Origin: Mycobacterium parmense
GTDB lineage: Bacteria; Actinomycetota; Actinomycetes; Mycobacteriales; Mycobacteriaceae
Direction of reading: 5' to 3'
Length of the DNA stretch: 64,000 bases
Assembly: GCF_010730575.1 (NCBI RefSeq)
Contig: NZ_AP022614.1
Span: 4,898,001-4,962,000 of the forward strand
The notes under the pieces were generated by a model. That model searched no databases. It saw nothing but the letters and a program-made list of their open reading frames with translations, and was not told the origin of the DNA. Positions 27,393 through 37,803 of this stretch are shown piece by piece (the stretch's first letter is position 1; every line of letters starts with the position of its first letter). Position numbers and translations under genes: made by a program.

Positions 27393-28010
27393 GTGACTGC
27401 AGCAGTTACTCCCAAAGGGGAGCGTCGACGGTATGCGCTCGTGAGCGCCGCCGCCGAGCTGCTTGCCGAGGGCGGATTCGAAGCGGTGCGGCATCGGGCG
27501 GTCGCCCGCCGCGCCGGCCTGCCACTGGCCTCTACCACCTATTACTTCTCTTCTCTGGACGATCTGATCGCCCGGGCGGTCGAGCACATCGGGATGATCG
27601 AGGTGGCCCAGCTGCGGGCGCGGGTCACCGCGCTGTCGCGGCGCCGCCGGGGACCCGAGACCACCGCCGAGGTGTTGGTTGACCTGCTGGTGGGGGACGT
27701 CTCGGGGCCGGGACTGACCGATCACCTGATCTCGCGTTATGAGCGGCACATCGCCTGCACCCGCCTGCCCGCCCTGCGCGAGACCATGCGCCGCAGCCTG
27801 CGGCAGCGCGCGGAGGCGGTGGCCGAGGCCATCGAACGGTCGGGCCGGTCGGTGCGCATCGAACTGGTGTGCACATTGATCTGCGCGGTCGACGGCTCGG
27901 TGGTGTCCGCCCTGGTGGAAGGCGGCGACCCGCGAACGGCGGCGCTGGCGACGGTCGTCGACCTGATCGACGTGCTGGCGCCCATCGATCAGCGGCCGGT
28001 CCGAATCTGA
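27393..28010 (+). CDS. TetR-family regulator (Rv0775-like)
   Basis: Regulator of 205 aa starting with GTG. The DNA-binding domain is residues 10-58: ALVSAAAELLAEGGF, then VRHRAVARRAGLPLASTTYYFSSLDDL with the recognition helix LPLASTTYYF. The C-terminal domain is Arg/Ala-rich with a C-terminal dimerisation helix (VVDLIDVLAPI). It lies 73 bp from the divergent esterase gene, so local regulation of the esterase is plausible. Its stop lies one base from the stop of the convergent DUF429 gene. Confidence 0.88.
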   Translation: MTAAVTPKGERRRYALVSAAAELLAEGGFEAVRHRAVARRAGLPLASTTYYFSSLDDLIARAVEHIGMIEVAQLRARVTALSRRRRGPETTAEVLVDLLVGDVSGPGLTDHLISRYERHIACTRLPALRETMRRSLRQRAEAVAEAIERSGRSVRIELVCTLICAVDGSVVSALVEGGDPRTAALATVVDLIDVLAPIDQRPVRI

Positions 28011-28011
28011 G

Positions 28012-28788
28012 CTAGCTGCCGGGCAACGACGGCGTGACGATGTATCCGGTTGCCAGGTTCCCGTAGATCGTGACGGCGGCCGGTTTGCGCCAGAAGTAGA
28101 GCGCCACGTAGGCGCAGACGACGGCATCGATCGGATCCTCGGCGCGGCGCAGCTCGCTCTTGCGTTGCGCCGCCGTCACCTGATCCCGCAGGCCGATCCA
28201 GTCGGGATGGTCCCGGACGCGCAACGGCACGTCGGCGCAGGCCAGGCGCTCTACGCCGTCCATCAACAGCAGCAGTTCGGATCTGAGCCGTTCGAGGGTG
28301 CGGCCGGGCTTGGCCTTGTATTTCAGCGTGCGTTCCAATCCGAACAGCGCGACCGTCGCCGCGTGCGGGTAGACCTCCAGGGCGCGCCGCGTGGCCGGTG
28401 AGCGGGGGTCGATGTCAAGGCCCAGCGACGCGGCCAGCCGGCCGCCGCGCGGACCGTCGGCGAACTCGGGCTTTCCGGTGTTGGCGGGATGGGTGCCGGC
28501 TTCGAAGCGGCGAAAGTCGCGGTTGAGTGCGGTCTCGGCCGGCCGCGTGCCCGTGGGGTTGGTCACCACCAGCGGCGCATCGAACCCGACGACGCAGTCG
28601 CCCTGCACGTATGGGCCGAGCGCGGCGAGGATCTCGTGGTCCTCGCGGACCGCGCCGGCGCTCACCAGGCAGCCGCCGGGCTCGACGACCGCCACGCCGG
28701 TCGGGTTGCGTCCGGCCCACGCCAGGTCCACGCCGGCGAAGTACACCGTTGAAGTGTGCCGTGGGACCGCGACCGCGGACGCCACCAC
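28012..28788 (-). CDS. DUF429 protein, predicted RNase H-like fold nuclease (Rv0776c-like)
   Basis: Protein of 258 aa. It has FAGVDLAWAGRNPTGVAV near residue 17 and VVGFDAPLV near residue 67, the acidic residues that suggest a ribonuclease H-like active site. ALEVYPHAATVALFG and EDPIDAVVCAYVAL are DUF429 hallmarks. Activity has not been shown for most family members. It is convergent with a TetR gene and divergent from purB. No signal peptide or membrane segment is seen. Confidence 0.85.
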   Translation of the reverse strand: MVASAVAVPRHTSTVYFAGVDLAWAGRNPTGVAVVEPGGCLVSAGAVREDHEILAALGPYVQGDCVVGFDAPLVVTNPTGTRPAETALNRDFRRFEAGTHPANTGKPEFADGPRGGRLAASLGLDIDPRSPATRRALEVYPHAATVALFGLERTLKYKAKPGRTLERLRSELLLLMDGVERLACADVPLRVRDHPDWIGLRDQVTAAQRKSELRRAEDPIDAVVCAYVALYFWRKPAAVTIYGNLATGYIVTPSLPGS

Positions 28789-28839
28789 CTTCGAAAATGC
28801 GTTGTCACCGCACAGTCGCGCGGTGGATAAGCTGACCGG

Positions 28840-30258
28840 GTGAGCATTCCGAACGTGCTGGCCAACCGGTATGCCAGCGCCGAGATGGTGGCGATCTGGT
28901 CACCCGAGGCCAAGATCGTCGCCGAGCGGCGGCTGTGGCTGGCGGTGCTGCGCGCACAGGCGGAGCTGGGTGTCGCGGTGCCGCCCGACGCGGTCGCCGC
29001 CTACGAGCGGGTGCTCGAGGACGTCGACCTGGGCTCGATCGCGGCCCGCGAACGGACCCTGCGCCACGACGTCAAGGCCCGCATCGAGGAGTTCAACGCG
29101 CTGGCCGGCCACGAGCAGGTCCACAAGGGAATGACCAGTCGGGACCTGACCGAGAACGTCGAGCAGCTGCAGGTGCGGCGGTCCCTGGAACTGGTCTTCT
29201 CCCACGGGGTGGCCGTGGCGGCGCGGCTGGCCGAGCGGGCGGTGACCTATCGCGACCTGGTGATGGCCGGGCGCAGCCACAATGTGGCCGCACAAGCCAC
29301 CACCCTGGGCAAGCGGTTCGCCTCGGCCGCGCAGGAAGTGCTGGTCGCGCTGGCCCGGCTGCGGGAGCTGATCGACCGCTACCCGCTGCGCGGCATCAAG
29401 GGCCCGATGGGCACGGCCCAGGACATGCTCGACCTGATGGACGGCGACGCCGACAAGCTGGCCGAACTCGAGCGGCGCGTCGCCGAATTCCTGGGATTCA
29501 CAACGGTTTTGACCAGCGTCGGCCAGGTGTATCCGCGCTCGCTGGACCACGACGTGTTATCCGCGCTGGTGCAGTTGGGCGCCGGCCCGTCGTCGATGGC
29601 CCACACCATCCGGCTGATGGCCGGGCACGAGCTGGTCACCGAGGGGTTCGCACCGGGTCAGGTCGGCTCGTCGGCGATGCCGCACAAGATGAACACCCGC
29701 AGCTGCGAACGGGTCAACGGTCTGCAGGTGGTGTTGCGCGGCTACGCCTCGATGGCCGCCGAGCTCGCCGGGGCGCAATGGAACGAGGGCGACGTGTTCT
29801 GCTCGGTGGTACGGCGGGTTGCCTTGCCGGACAGCTTCTTCGCCGTCGACGGGCAGATCGAGACGTTCCTGACGGTGCTAGACGAGTTCGGCGCCTACCC
29901 GGCCGTGATCGGCCGCGAGCTGGACCGGTATCTGCCGTTTCTGGCCACCACCAAGGTTCTCATGGCTGCGGTGCGCGCGGGGATGGGCCGCGAGGCAGCG
30001 CATCACGTGATCCGCGAACACGCGGTCGCGACGGCGCTGGCGATGCGCGAACGCGGGGCCGAACCCGACCTGCTCGACCGGTTGGCCGCCGACGAGCGGC
30101 TGCCGCTGGACAGGGCGGCGTTGCACGCCGCGCTGGCCGACAAGCAGGCGTTCACGGGGGCTGCGGGCGACCAGGTCGACGAGGTGGCCCGGGCGGTGGG
30201 GGAGTTGGTGAGTCGCTACCCGGACGCCGCCAAGTACACGCCGGGCGCGATCCTGTGA
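28840..30258 (+). CDS. purB: Adenylosuccinate lyase
   Basis: Bifunctional lyase in purine synthesis: SAICAR to AICAR + fumarate, and adenylosuccinate to AMP + fumarate. 472 aa. It has the catalytic regions [12 protein letters not shown] (equivalent to the TxHxQ-type motif), [11 protein letters not shown] and the fumarase/aspartase superfamily signature SSAMPHKMN. It starts with GTG at 28840. It overlaps the following cyp126 gene by 4 nt (GTGA), which couples a P450 to a purine enzyme. Confidence 0.97.
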   Translation: MSIPNVLANRYASAEMVAIWSPEAKIVAERRLWLAVLRAQAELGVAVPPDAVAAYERVLEDVDLGSIAARERTLRHDVKARIEEFNALAGHEQVHKGMTSRDLTENVEQLQVRRSLELVFSHGVAVAARLAERAVTYRDLVMAGRSHNVAAQATTLGKRFASAAQEVLVALARLRELIDRYPLRGIKGPMGTAQDMLDLMDGDADKLAELERRVAEFLGFTTVLTSVGQVYPRSLDHDVLSALVQLGAGPSSMAHTIRLMAGHELVTEGFAPGQVGSSAMPHKMNTRSCERVNGLQVVLRGYASMAAELAGAQWNEGDVFCSVVRRVALPDSFFAVDGQIETFLTVLDEFGAYPAVIGRELDRYLPFLATTKVLMAAVRAGMGREAAHHVIREHAVATALAMRERGAEPDLLDRLAADERLPLDRAALHAALADKQAFTGAAGDQVDEVARAVGELVSRYPDAAKYTPGAIL

Positions 30259-31514
30259 GCCCGGTAGGTTATCGAGCCGAGGCGCTCGCGGGAGTCGACT
30301 TCACCGACCTGGACAACTTCGCCAACGGTTTCCCGCACGAGCTCTTCGCCCTGCACCGGCGCGAGGCGCCGGTGTACTGGCACGAGCCGACGGAGAACAC
30401 CCCTGACGGCGAAGGCTTCTGGTCGGTCGCGACATATCCGGAAACGCTTGCGGTGCTGCGGGATCCGGCGACGTACTCGTCGGTCACGGGCGGGGCGCGG
30501 CCCTACGGGGGCACCCTGCTGCAAGACCTCGCCATCGCGGGCCAGGTGCTCAACATGATGGACGACCCGCGCCATTCGCAGATCCGGCGGCTGGTCAGCT
30601 CTGGGCTGACGCCGCGGATGATCGGTCTGGTCGAGGACGACCTGCGCACGCGGGCGCGCCGGTTGCTCGACGACGTGGTCCCCGGCGAGCCGTTCGACTT
30701 CCTGGTCGACATCGCCGCCGAGCTGCCAATGCAGATGATCTGCATCCTGCTGGGCGTGCCGGAGTCGGAACGGCATTGGTTGTTCGAGGCCATCGAGCCG
30801 CAGTTCGACTTCGGTGGTTCACGCAAAGCTTCGCTGTCCCAACTCTCGGCCGAAGAGGCCGGCTCCCGCATGTACGCCTACGGTCAGCGGCTGATCGCCG
30901 CCAAGCGTGCCGAGCCGACGGACGACATGCTGTCGGTGGTCGCGAACGCCACGCTCGACGATGCCGATGCGCCGTCGCTGTCGGACCTAGAGCTGTACCT
31001 GTTCTTCAGCCTGCTGTTCAGCGCCGGCGCCGAGACCACCCGCAACGCGGTCGCAGGCGGGCTGCTGGCGCTGGCCGAGCACCCGGAGCAGCTTCGCGCG
31101 CTGCGCGCCGACCTCGGCGAGCTGCCGACGGCGGTCGAGGAGATGGTCCGGTGGACGTCGCCGTCGCCGTCGAAGCGGCGCACCGCCACCCGGGACGTCA
31201 CGCTCGGCGGACACGAGATCGCGGCGGGCCAGAAGATCCAAGTCTGGGAGGGTTCGGCCAACCGCGACGCCGCCGTTTTCGACCGCGCCGACGAGTTCGA
31301 CATCGCCCGGAAACCCAACCCGCATCTGGGATTCGGGCAGGGCGTGCACTACTGCCTGGGGGCCAACCTGGCCCGGCTGGAGCTGCGGGTGCTGTTCGAG
31401 GAGTTGCTGTCGCGCTTCGGTGCGGTGCGGGTGGTGCGGCCGGTCGAATGGACCCGCAGCAATCGGCACACCGGCATCCGGCATCTGGTCGTCGAACTGC
31501 TTGGCGGCCCTTAG
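30255..31514 (+). CDS. cyp126: Cytochrome P450 CYP126
   Basis: Soluble P450 of 419 aa corresponding to Rv0778. The I-helix motif is [11 protein letters not shown], the ExxR motif is in [10 protein letters not shown] and the haem loop is [15 protein letters not shown]. The GTG start lies within the purB stop region (GTGA overlap), so translation is coupled to purB. The natural substrate is unproved; its fixed place between purB and purC in mycobacteria has been taken as a hint of a link to purine or nucleotide metabolism. The 3' end overlaps the convergent membrane protein gene by 4 bp. Confidence 0.96.
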   Translation: MSPVGYRAEALAGVDFTDLDNFANGFPHELFALHRREAPVYWHEPTENTPDGEGFWSVATYPETLAVLRDPATYSSVTGGARPYGGTLLQDLAIAGQVLNMMDDPRHSQIRRLVSSGLTPRMIGLVEDDLRTRARRLLDDVVPGEPFDFLVDIAAELPMQMICILLGVPESERHWLFEAIEPQFDFGGSRKASLSQLSAEEAGSRMYAYGQRLIAAKRAEPTDDMLSVVANATLDDADAPSLSDLELYLFFSLLFSAGAETTRNAVAGGLLALAEHPEQLRALRADLGELPTAVEEMVRWTSPSPSKRRTATRDVTLGGHEIAAGQKIQVWEGSANRDAAVFDRADEFDIARKPNPHLGFGQGVHYCLGANLARLELRVLFEELLSRFGAVRVVRPVEWTRSNRHTGIRHLVVELLGGP

Positions 31515-32131
31515 CGCCGCCGAATCCGAATGCCGGCCGAGCGCAGCTCCAGTGCGGCCAGTGCCCGGATGGTCACAGGATCCTCGCGGCGCCAACCACC
31601 CACCGGGTCAGCGCCCACCTCGGCCAGCTTGCCCGGCGGCCGGTTGGTCAGGGCCCGCAGGGCCAGTAGCTGCTCGCCGGCCGGAGTGGCGGCCAGGGCG
31701 CTCACCGTCAGCTTGCGCCGGAAGAACCGGAGCCGCAGGAAAAGCCACGGCCCGACCGCGACCAGGATCGGGAGCGCCGCAACCGTGATCGCGAGCAGGA
31801 CCGCCAGCCAGCTCGCGGTGGTGTCCAGGTTGTGGCCGGCGCCGGCGAGGCCGAGCGCGGCGTCGGCCGCGGAGGTGAGCGGGGTGCTTACCTGATCTCC
31901 CACCAGCGGAATGTGTTGCGCGCTGTGGCCCGCCGAAGCCAGGTTGCCGGCGATCCCGCGGGCGCCGTCCTCGACCTGCCGCCCGGCTTCGGCGATGGTC
32001 GAGATGGCGTCGTACACGGCCAGGCCGACGAGCAGCCACAGCGCCGTCCACACCAGGACGGCGAAATCGCTGAACAGCTGGGCCAGCAGCCGGCCGGGCC
32101 GGGTGGAGTAGGGCAAAAACCGCGATGTCAT
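31511..32131 (-). CDS. Two-helix membrane protein (Rv0779c-like)
   Basis: Conserved mycobacterial membrane protein of 206 aa. It has a first hydrophobic helix at about residues 18-42 ([22 protein letters not shown]), an extracytoplasmic loop of about 65 residues, and a second helix at about 107-133 ([27 protein letters not shown]), followed by a basic cytoplasmic tail. The ATG at 32131 gives the conserved N-terminus [14 protein letters not shown] and the length known for Rv0779c; an upstream in-frame start at 32155 is less likely. No function is known. Divergent from purC. Confidence 0.82.
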   Translation of the reverse strand: MTSRFLPYSTRPGRLLAQLFSDFAVLVWTALWLLVGLAVYDAISTIAEAGRQVEDGARGIAGNLASAGHSAQHIPLVGDQVSTPLTSAADAALGLAGAGHNLDTTASWLAVLLAITVAALPILVAVGPWLFLRLRFFRRKLTVSALAATPAGEQLLALRALTNRPPGKLAEVGADPVGGWRREDPVTIRALAALELRSAGIRIRRR

Positions 32132-32183
32132 AGCCCCGATCCCAGCACAAGCCACGTCCGCGAGAGCCGGATAGGCTGACCCG

Positions 32184-33089
32184 ATGCGTCCCGCACTGTC
32201 CGATTACCGGCATCTGGCCAGCGGCAAGGTTCGCGAGCTCTACCGGATCGATGACGAGCACCTGCTGCTGGTCGCGAGCGACCGGATCTCGGCGTACGAC
32301 TACGTCCTGGACAGCACCATCCCGGACAAGGGCCGCATCCTCACGGCGATGAGCTTCTTCTTCTTCGGCCTGGTCTCCGATCTTGTTCAGGCCCCGAACC
32401 ACCTGGCGGGGGGCCCGGACGACCCACGCATCCCCGACGAGGTGCTCGGCCGTGCGATGGTCGCGCGCCGGCTCGAGATGATGCCGGTGGAATGTGTGGC
32501 CCGCGGCTACCTGACCGGCTCGGGACTGCTCGACTATCAGGCGACCGGAGGAGTCTGCGGAATCCCGCTGCCGCCCGGGCTGGTCGAGGCGAGCAGGTTC
32601 GCCGAACCGCTGTTCACTCCCGCGACGAAGGCCGCGCTCGGCGATCACGACGAGAACATCCCGTTCGCCCGCGTGGTCGAGATGCTCGGTGGGGTGCGCG
32701 CCAACCAGCTGCGCGACCGTACGCTGAAGATCTATGTCCATGCCGCAGATCACGCCCTGAAGAGGGGAATCATCATCGCCGACACCAAATTCGAATTCGG
32801 CACCGACCGCGACGGCAATCTGTTGCTCGCCGACGAGATCTTCACTCCGGATTCGTCGCGATACTGGCCGGCCGCGGATTACCGCGCCGGCGTGGTGCAG
32901 ACCAGTTTCGACAAGCAGTTCGTGCGCAACTGGCTGACCAGCCCCGAGTCCGGCTGGGACCGCTACGGCTCCCAGCCCCCGCCACCGCTTCCCGCCCCGA
33001 TCATCGAGGCGACCCGTGACCGCTATGTCGAGGCTTACGAACGCATCTCCGGCCTCCGGTTCGATGACTGGATCGGCCCGGCCGCGTGA
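32184..33089 (+). CDS. purC: SAICAR synthetase
   Basis: Phosphoribosylaminoimidazole-succinocarboxamide synthase, 301 aa: CAIR + aspartate + ATP gives SAICAR. It has the N-terminal [26 protein letters not shown] nucleotide-binding hairpin (residues 13-38), the [20 protein letters not shown] signature and the IADTKFEFG metal-binding motif. Length is typical of actinobacterial PurC. It overlaps ptrB by GTGA. Confidence 0.97.
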   Translation: MRPALSDYRHLASGKVRELYRIDDEHLLLVASDRISAYDYVLDSTIPDKGRILTAMSFFFFGLVSDLVQAPNHLAGGPDDPRIPDEVLGRAMVARRLEMMPVECVARGYLTGSGLLDYQATGGVCGIPLPPGLVEASRFAEPLFTPATKAALGDHDENIPFARVVEMLGGVRANQLRDRTLKIYVHAADHALKRGIIIADTKFEFGTDRDGNLLLADEIFTPDSSRYWPAADYRAGVVQTSFDKQFVRNWLTSPESGWDRYGSQPPPPLPAPIIEATRDRYVEAYERISGLRFDDWIGPAA

Positions 33090-35218
33090 CTGAATCAGCG
33101 CTGCGGGTGCCGGTTCCGCCCGTCGCCAAGCGGGTCGAGACCCGCCGTGAGCACCACGGGGATGTCTTCGTCGACCCCTACGAGTGGCTTCGCGACAAGG
33201 ACAATCCCGACGTCATCGCCTACCTCGAGGCGGAGAACGACTACGCCGACCGCATGACCGCCGGCCTGGAACCGTTGCGGCAGAAGATCTTCGACGAGAT
33301 CAAGGCACGTACCAAGGAGACGGACCTGTCGGTGCCGACCCGTCAGGGCGACTGGTGGTACTACGCGCGCACCTTCGAAGGCAAGCAGTACCGCGTCCAG
33401 TGCCGCTGTCCGATAACGGGTCCCGACGACTGGGCGCCGCCCGCCCTGGACGAGGACACCGACATACCCGGCGAGCAGATCCTGCTGGACTCGAACGCCG
33501 AAGCGCAGGGCCACGAGTTCTTCTCGCTCGGCGCTGCCACGGTGACCCTGGACGGCAACCTGCTGGCCTACTCCGTCGACGTCATCGGTGACGAGCGTTA
33601 CACGTTGCGGTTCAAGGACTTACGCTCGGGCGAGCTCTATCCCGACGAGATCGCCGACATCGGGGCGGGGGCGACCTGGGCGGCCGACAACCGCACCGTG
33701 TACTACCAGACGCTGGACACGGCCCACCGGCCGGACAAGGTGTGGCGATACCGCCTCGGCTCCGGCGAGCCGTCGGAGCTGGTGTACCACGAGCCCGACG
33801 AGCGGTTCTGGCTCGGCGTCGGGATGACTCGCAGCGAGGCTTACATCTTCATTGCCTCGGGGTCCGCCGTCACCTCCGAGATCCGCTACGCCGACTCCGC
33901 CGACCCCCACGCACAATTCACCGTCGTGCTGCCCCGGCGCGAGGGCGTCGAGTATTCGGTGGAACACGTTGTGGTCGGGGGCCGGGACCGGTTCCTGATC
34001 CTGCACAACGACGGTGCGGTGAACTTCACGCTGACGGAGGCACCGGTCAGCGATCCCACGCAGCAGCGCACCCTGATCCCGCACCGCGACGACGTCCGCC
34101 TCGACGCGGTGGACGCCTTCGCCCGGCACCTGGTGGTCAGCTACCGGCGCGAGGCGTTGCCGCGGCTTCAGGTGTGGCGCATCGATGACGACGGGAATTA
34201 CGGCGAACCCGAAGAGCTTTCGTTCGACTCAGAGCTGATGTCGACCGGCTTGGCGGGCAACCCGAACTGGGACGCGCCCAAGCTGCGGATCAGGGCGGGT
34301 TCGCTTGTCATCCCGGCCCGCGTCTACGACGTCGACCTCGCCACCGGGCAGCGCATCCTGCTGCGCGAGCAACCGGTCCTGGGCGGTTACTCGCCCGCCG
34401 ACTACGTCGAACGCCGCGACTGGGCGGTCGCCGACGACGGTGCCCGCATCCCGGTGTCGATCGTGCACCGTGCCGGCATCGAACTCCCAGCGCCCGCGCT
34501 GCTTTACGGCTACGGCGCCTACGAGATATGCACCGACCCCAGCTTCTCCATCGCGCGGTTGTCGCTGCTGGACCGCGGCATGGTCTTCGCGATCGCCCAC
34601 GTCCGCGGCGGCGGCGAGATGGGCCGGCTCTGGTACGAACGCGGCAAGCTGCTGGACAAGCGGAACACGTTCACCGACTTCATCGCGGTGGCCCGACACC
34701 TGGTGGACTCCGGAGTCACCCAGCCCCGGCACCTGGTGGCGCTGGGCGGCAGCGCGGGCGGCCTGCTCATGGGAGCGGTGGCCAATCTGGCGCCGGACCT
34801 CTTCGCCGGAATCCTGGCGCAGGTTCCTTTCGTCGACCCGCTGACCACCATCCTCGACCCTTCCCTGCCCTTGACGGTCACCGAATGGGACGAGTGGGGA
34901 AACCCGTTGCACGACAAGGACGTCTACTCCTACATGAAGTCCTATTCGCCGTACGAGAACGTCGAGTCGAAGCGCTACCCGGCCATCCTGGCGATGACGT
35001 CCCTGCACGACACCAGGGTCTACTACGTCGAGCCGGCCAAGTGGGTCGCGGCGCTGCGGCACGCCAACACCGACGGCAATCCGATCCTGCTGAAGACCCA
35101 GATGAACGCCGGACACGGCGGGGTGAGCGGCCGCTACAAGGCGTGGCAGGAGGCCGCATTCCAATACGCCTGGCTACTCGCCGCGGCCGAACCCGACCGC
35201 TACGGCCGCGTCCAGTAA
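33086..35218 (+). CDS. ptrB: Oligopeptidase B (S9A prolyl-oligopeptidase family), intact
   Basis: Serine oligopeptidase of 710 aa that cleaves small peptides after basic residues. It has an N-terminal seven-bladed propeller and a C-terminal alpha/beta hydrolase domain. The catalytic Ser is in [11 protein letters not shown] (about residue 553), the family motif LYGYGAYE lies before it, and the catalytic His is in [12 protein letters not shown]. No signal peptide, so it is cytoplasmic. In M. tuberculosis H37Rv the gene is annotated as two pieces (ptrBa and ptrBb); here it is one uninterrupted frame. Its GTG start overlaps the purC stop. Confidence 0.96.
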   Translation: MTESALRVPVPPVAKRVETRREHHGDVFVDPYEWLRDKDNPDVIAYLEAENDYADRMTAGLEPLRQKIFDEIKARTKETDLSVPTRQGDWWYYARTFEGKQYRVQCRCPITGPDDWAPPALDEDTDIPGEQILLDSNAEAQGHEFFSLGAATVTLDGNLLAYSVDVIGDERYTLRFKDLRSGELYPDEIADIGAGATWAADNRTVYYQTLDTAHRPDKVWRYRLGSGEPSELVYHEPDERFWLGVGMTRSEAYIFIASGSAVTSEIRYADSADPHAQFTVVLPRREGVEYSVEHVVVGGRDRFLILHNDGAVNFTLTEAPVSDPTQQRTLIPHRDDVRLDAVDAFARHLVVSYRREALPRLQVWRIDDDGNYGEPEELSFDSELMSTGLAGNPNWDAPKLRIRAGSLVIPARVYDVDLATGQRILLREQPVLGGYSPADYVERRDWAVADDGARIPVSIVHRAGIELPAPALLYGYGAYEICTDPSFSIARLSLLDRGMVFAIAHVRGGGEMGRLWYERGKLLDKRNTFTDFIAVARHLVDSGVTQPRHLVALGGSAGGLLMGAVANLAPDLFAGILAQVPFVDPLTTILDPSLPLTVTEWDEWGNPLHDKDVYSYMKSYSPYENVESKRYPAILAMTSLHDTRVYYVEPAKWVAALRHANTDGNPILLKTQMNAGHGGVSGRYKAWQEAAFQYAWLLAAAEPDRYGRVQ

Positions 35219-35272
35219 CAGCGGCTCGGCGGCGGTGCAACGGGGTAGCGGCAGCCGTGGAAAGTGACCGCG

Positions 35273-36877
35273 CTATTCGGCGACGGTCAGATCTGGCGGT
35301 TGCTTCGGCAAAAACCAGGCGGGGATGAACGTGGAGATCACCAGCACGACGGCGATCGCGAACACCGCGGTGTAGGCGTGTGACAGGTCGTGAATCACGT
35401 TGCCCGCGAAGCCCGGAGCCATCGACTCGCGGGGCATGGCGGATCCGTCGACGGACACCGCGCCTTCGGCGGCCCTCTGCTTGAGCGCCGCGATCTTGTT
35501 CGCCGCGACGATGTTCTGGCTCCGGTTGAACTGGTTGGTCAGGATCACCGACATCAGGGCGGTGCCCACCGAGCCGCCCACCTGCTGGCTGACGCTGATC
35601 AGCGTTGTCCCGCGCGCGATCTGGGGCGGGGTCAGCGACTGCACCGATGCGACCGAGAGCGGCATCATGGTGCAGCCCATGCCCAGCCCCATGACCGCCA
35701 GGCCCACCAGCAGCATGGGCCGGTAGTCGACCTGGCGGAAGACGCCGAAGGTGAACGCGCCCAGTCCCACGGTGATCAACGCGATGCCGACCAGCACGAT
35801 CTTGCCCGGACCCTGCCGGTCCACGATCCGCCCGGCCAGCCGCATCGTCACCATCGCACCGAGCCCCTGCGGGATCATATGCACGCCGGCCTGCATCGGG
35901 GTGTAATGCAGCACCTGCTGGAAATAGCTGGGGAGCAGCAGGCCCGCGCCGAAGAAGGCGATGGCGAAGACCAGCATGGTCAGGTTGGCCTGCGTGAGCA
36001 CCCGGTTGCCGAACAGCCGCAGGTCGATGAGCGGATGGTGCGCCCGGTACCAGGCGTGCGCGACGAAGGCGGCGATGAGCGTCAGGCCGATGGCCGCCGG
36101 TATCAGCACGTGGCGGTCGGCCACCGTGCCGCGGCCCGGGATGGACGACACCGCGAACAGGAACGTCGCCAGGCCGGGCGAGAGCAGCAGCACGCCGACG
36201 AGGTCGAACGTCTCCGACCCTGCCGGGGCGTCTCTTTCGAACACCAGCCACGCGAGTAGCGCGGTGATCAGGCCGAAGGGCAGATTGATCAGGAAGATCC
36301 ACCGCCAGCCGGTGAGGTCGATCAGCCAGCCGCCCAGGATGGGGCCGCCGATGGGGGCGAGCAGCATCGGGATGCTCAGGATGGACATCAGGCGGCCCAG
36401 CCGCCGCGGGCCCGCTTCGCGGGTCAGGATGATGAACCCCAGCGGCAGCAGCATGCCGCCCCCGATGCCCTGCACCACCCGGAAGACGATCAGCATGAGA
36501 ATGCCCGGCGCCACCGCACACAGCAACGAGCCGAGCGTGAAGGCCAGCACCGACCAGATGAACAGCCGCTTGGTGCCGAACCGGTCCGCCGCCCATCCCG
36601 TCACCGGGATCACCGCCGTCAGCGCCAGCGTGTAGCCGGTCATCGTCCACGCGACGACGGCCTGGGTGGACCCGAACTGTTCTATGAAGGTGCGCTGCGC
36701 CACGCTGACGACGGTGACGTCCAGGATCGCCATCACCGTGGCCAGAATGCACACCCCGGAGATCCGCAGCAGCGCGGCGTCGAGCCCGTCGGGGTAGTCG
36801 CGCGCGGGCATCGGGGCGGCGGGCAGCGCAGTCTCGGCCGCTGCGGAAGGGGCCTTGTCCATGGCGTTGCTTAGCAT
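35273..36877 (-). CDS. emrB: MFS multidrug exporter of the DHA2/EmrB family
   Basis: Integral membrane transporter of 534 aa with about 14 hydrophobic segments, corresponding to Rv0783c. It has the MFS motif A region GWAADRFGTKR between TM2 and TM3, motif C-like LLAPIGGPILGGWLI, and a loop rich in Asn/Ala before the last segment. It exports drugs by proton antiport across the plasma membrane. It may start at 36877 or at the next Met (36862). An intergenic inverted repeat at 36983-37007 lies upstream, between it and the divergent Rv0784-like gene. Confidence 0.92.
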   Translation of the reverse strand: MLSNAMDKAPSAAAETALPAAPMPARDYPDGLDAALLRISGVCILATVMAILDVTVVSVAQRTFIEQFGSTQAVVAWTMTGYTLALTAVIPVTGWAADRFGTKRLFIWSVLAFTLGSLLCAVAPGILMLIVFRVVQGIGGGMLLPLGFIILTREAGPRRLGRLMSILSIPMLLAPIGGPILGGWLIDLTGWRWIFLINLPFGLITALLAWLVFERDAPAGSETFDLVGVLLLSPGLATFLFAVSSIPGRGTVADRHVLIPAAIGLTLIAAFVAHAWYRAHHPLIDLRLFGNRVLTQANLTMLVFAIAFFGAGLLLPSYFQQVLHYTPMQAGVHMIPQGLGAMVTMRLAGRIVDRQGPGKIVLVGIALITVGLGAFTFGVFRQVDYRPMLLVGLAVMGLGMGCTMMPLSVASVQSLTPPQIARGTTLISVSQQVGGSVGTALMSVILTNQFNRSQNIVAANKIAALKQRAAEGAVSVDGSAMPRESMAPGFAGNVIHDLSHAYTAVFAIAVVLVISTFIPAWFLPKQPPDLTVAE

Positions 36878-36982
36878 ATCGAACCGATCCCGCGCGTCGG
36901 GCCGGATGAGCTGTTCCCCTCCGGTGGGCTCACCGGCGGCCGGTGGGCGCGGCGGCGGCTCGGTTCGACGGCTGTTTTACCA

Positions 36983-37007
36983 GCGTATCGGCCATGTGGA
37001 TATACGC
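36983..37007. promoter_or_regulatory. Inverted repeat GCGTAT-N13-ATACGC in the emrB divergent promoter
   Basis: Arms at 36983-36988 and 37002-37007, with CAG/CTG continuing outward after one extra base. It lies 106 bp before emrB and 56 bp before the divergent gene. It could be an operator for either promoter; the regulator is unknown. Confidence 0.35.
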
Positions 37008-37062
37008 CTGCTGTCTGCGTGTCCTTTACTGTCCCGACACCTGGCATCGGCAAACTGCTGGT

Positions 37063-37767
37063 GTGTCTGGAAATTTGATCGTTTCGGTCTCAGGGATCGG
37101 TGATAGGACCCTGGCCGACGTCGAAGCGTTCTGCGCGCAGATGGACGCCCGCAAGGTGCCGGTGTCGTTGCTGGTGGCCCCCCGCCTGTCCGGCGACTAC
37201 CGGCTCGATCGCGACCCCCGCACCGTCGAATGGCTCACGGGCCGCCGGGCCGGCGGCGACGCCATCGTGCTGCACGGCTACGACGACGCGGCCACCAAGA
37301 AACGTCGTGGCGAATTCGCGATCCTGCGGGCCCACGAGGCCGGCCTGCGGCTCAAGGGAGCCGACCGGGTGCTCGAACACCTCGGACTTCGCACCAGATT
37401 GTTCGCGGCCCCCGGCTGGGTGGTGTCACCGGGTGTCGTCAAGGCGTTGCCCGACAACGGTTTTCGTTTGCTCGCCGACCTGCACGGCATCACCGACCTG
37501 GTGCGGCACAACACCGTGCGATCCCGGGTGCTGGGCATCGGCGAGGGCTTCCTCACCGAGCCCTGGTGGTGCCGGATGGTGGTGCTGTCCGCCGAGCGGA
37601 TCGCCCGTCGCGGCGGCGTCGTCCGCGTTGCGGTAGCCGCTCGTCACCTGCGCAAGCCCGGGCCGCTGCAGGCGATGGTGGATGCCGTCGACCTGTCCCT
37701 GATGCACGGCTGCACTCCGGCGGTGTACAGCTGGCGGCGCGACAGGGCGGTTCTCGACGCCGCCTGA
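37063..37767 (+). CDS. DUF2334/polysaccharide-deacetylase-like protein (Rv0784-like)
   Basis: Protein of 234 aa with a (beta/alpha)7-barrel-like pattern. LIVSVSGIGDRTLADVEAF at the start, VSLLVAPRLSGDYRL, DAIVLHGYDD and RLFAAPGWVVS match DUF2334 deacetylase-like proteins, in which the HGYD-type motif provides metal ligands. No signal peptide is seen from the chosen GTG (37063), so a cytoplasmic site is likely. The substrate is unknown. Nearest neighbours are emrB (divergent) and a flavoprotein gene 36 nt downstream. Confidence 0.78.
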   Translation: MSGNLIVSVSGIGDRTLADVEAFCAQMDARKVPVSLLVAPRLSGDYRLDRDPRTVEWLTGRRAGGDAIVLHGYDDAATKKRRGEFAILRAHEAGLRLKGADRVLEHLGLRTRLFAAPGWVVSPGVVKALPDNGFRLLADLHGITDLVRHNTVRSRVLGIGEGFLTEPWWCRMVVLSAERIARRGGVVRVAVAARHLRKPGPLQAMVDAVDLSLMHGCTPAVYSWRRDRAVLDAA

Positions 37768-37803
37768 TCGACTCGCCGGCCGCGGTCACTACCCTGGTCG
37801 AGC

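Noticed and set aside
28935..30254. Long plus-strand frame joined to cyp126 upstream
   Set aside because: The part before 30255 is the +1 frame shadow of purB. The real cyp126 start is the GTG overlapping the purB stop.
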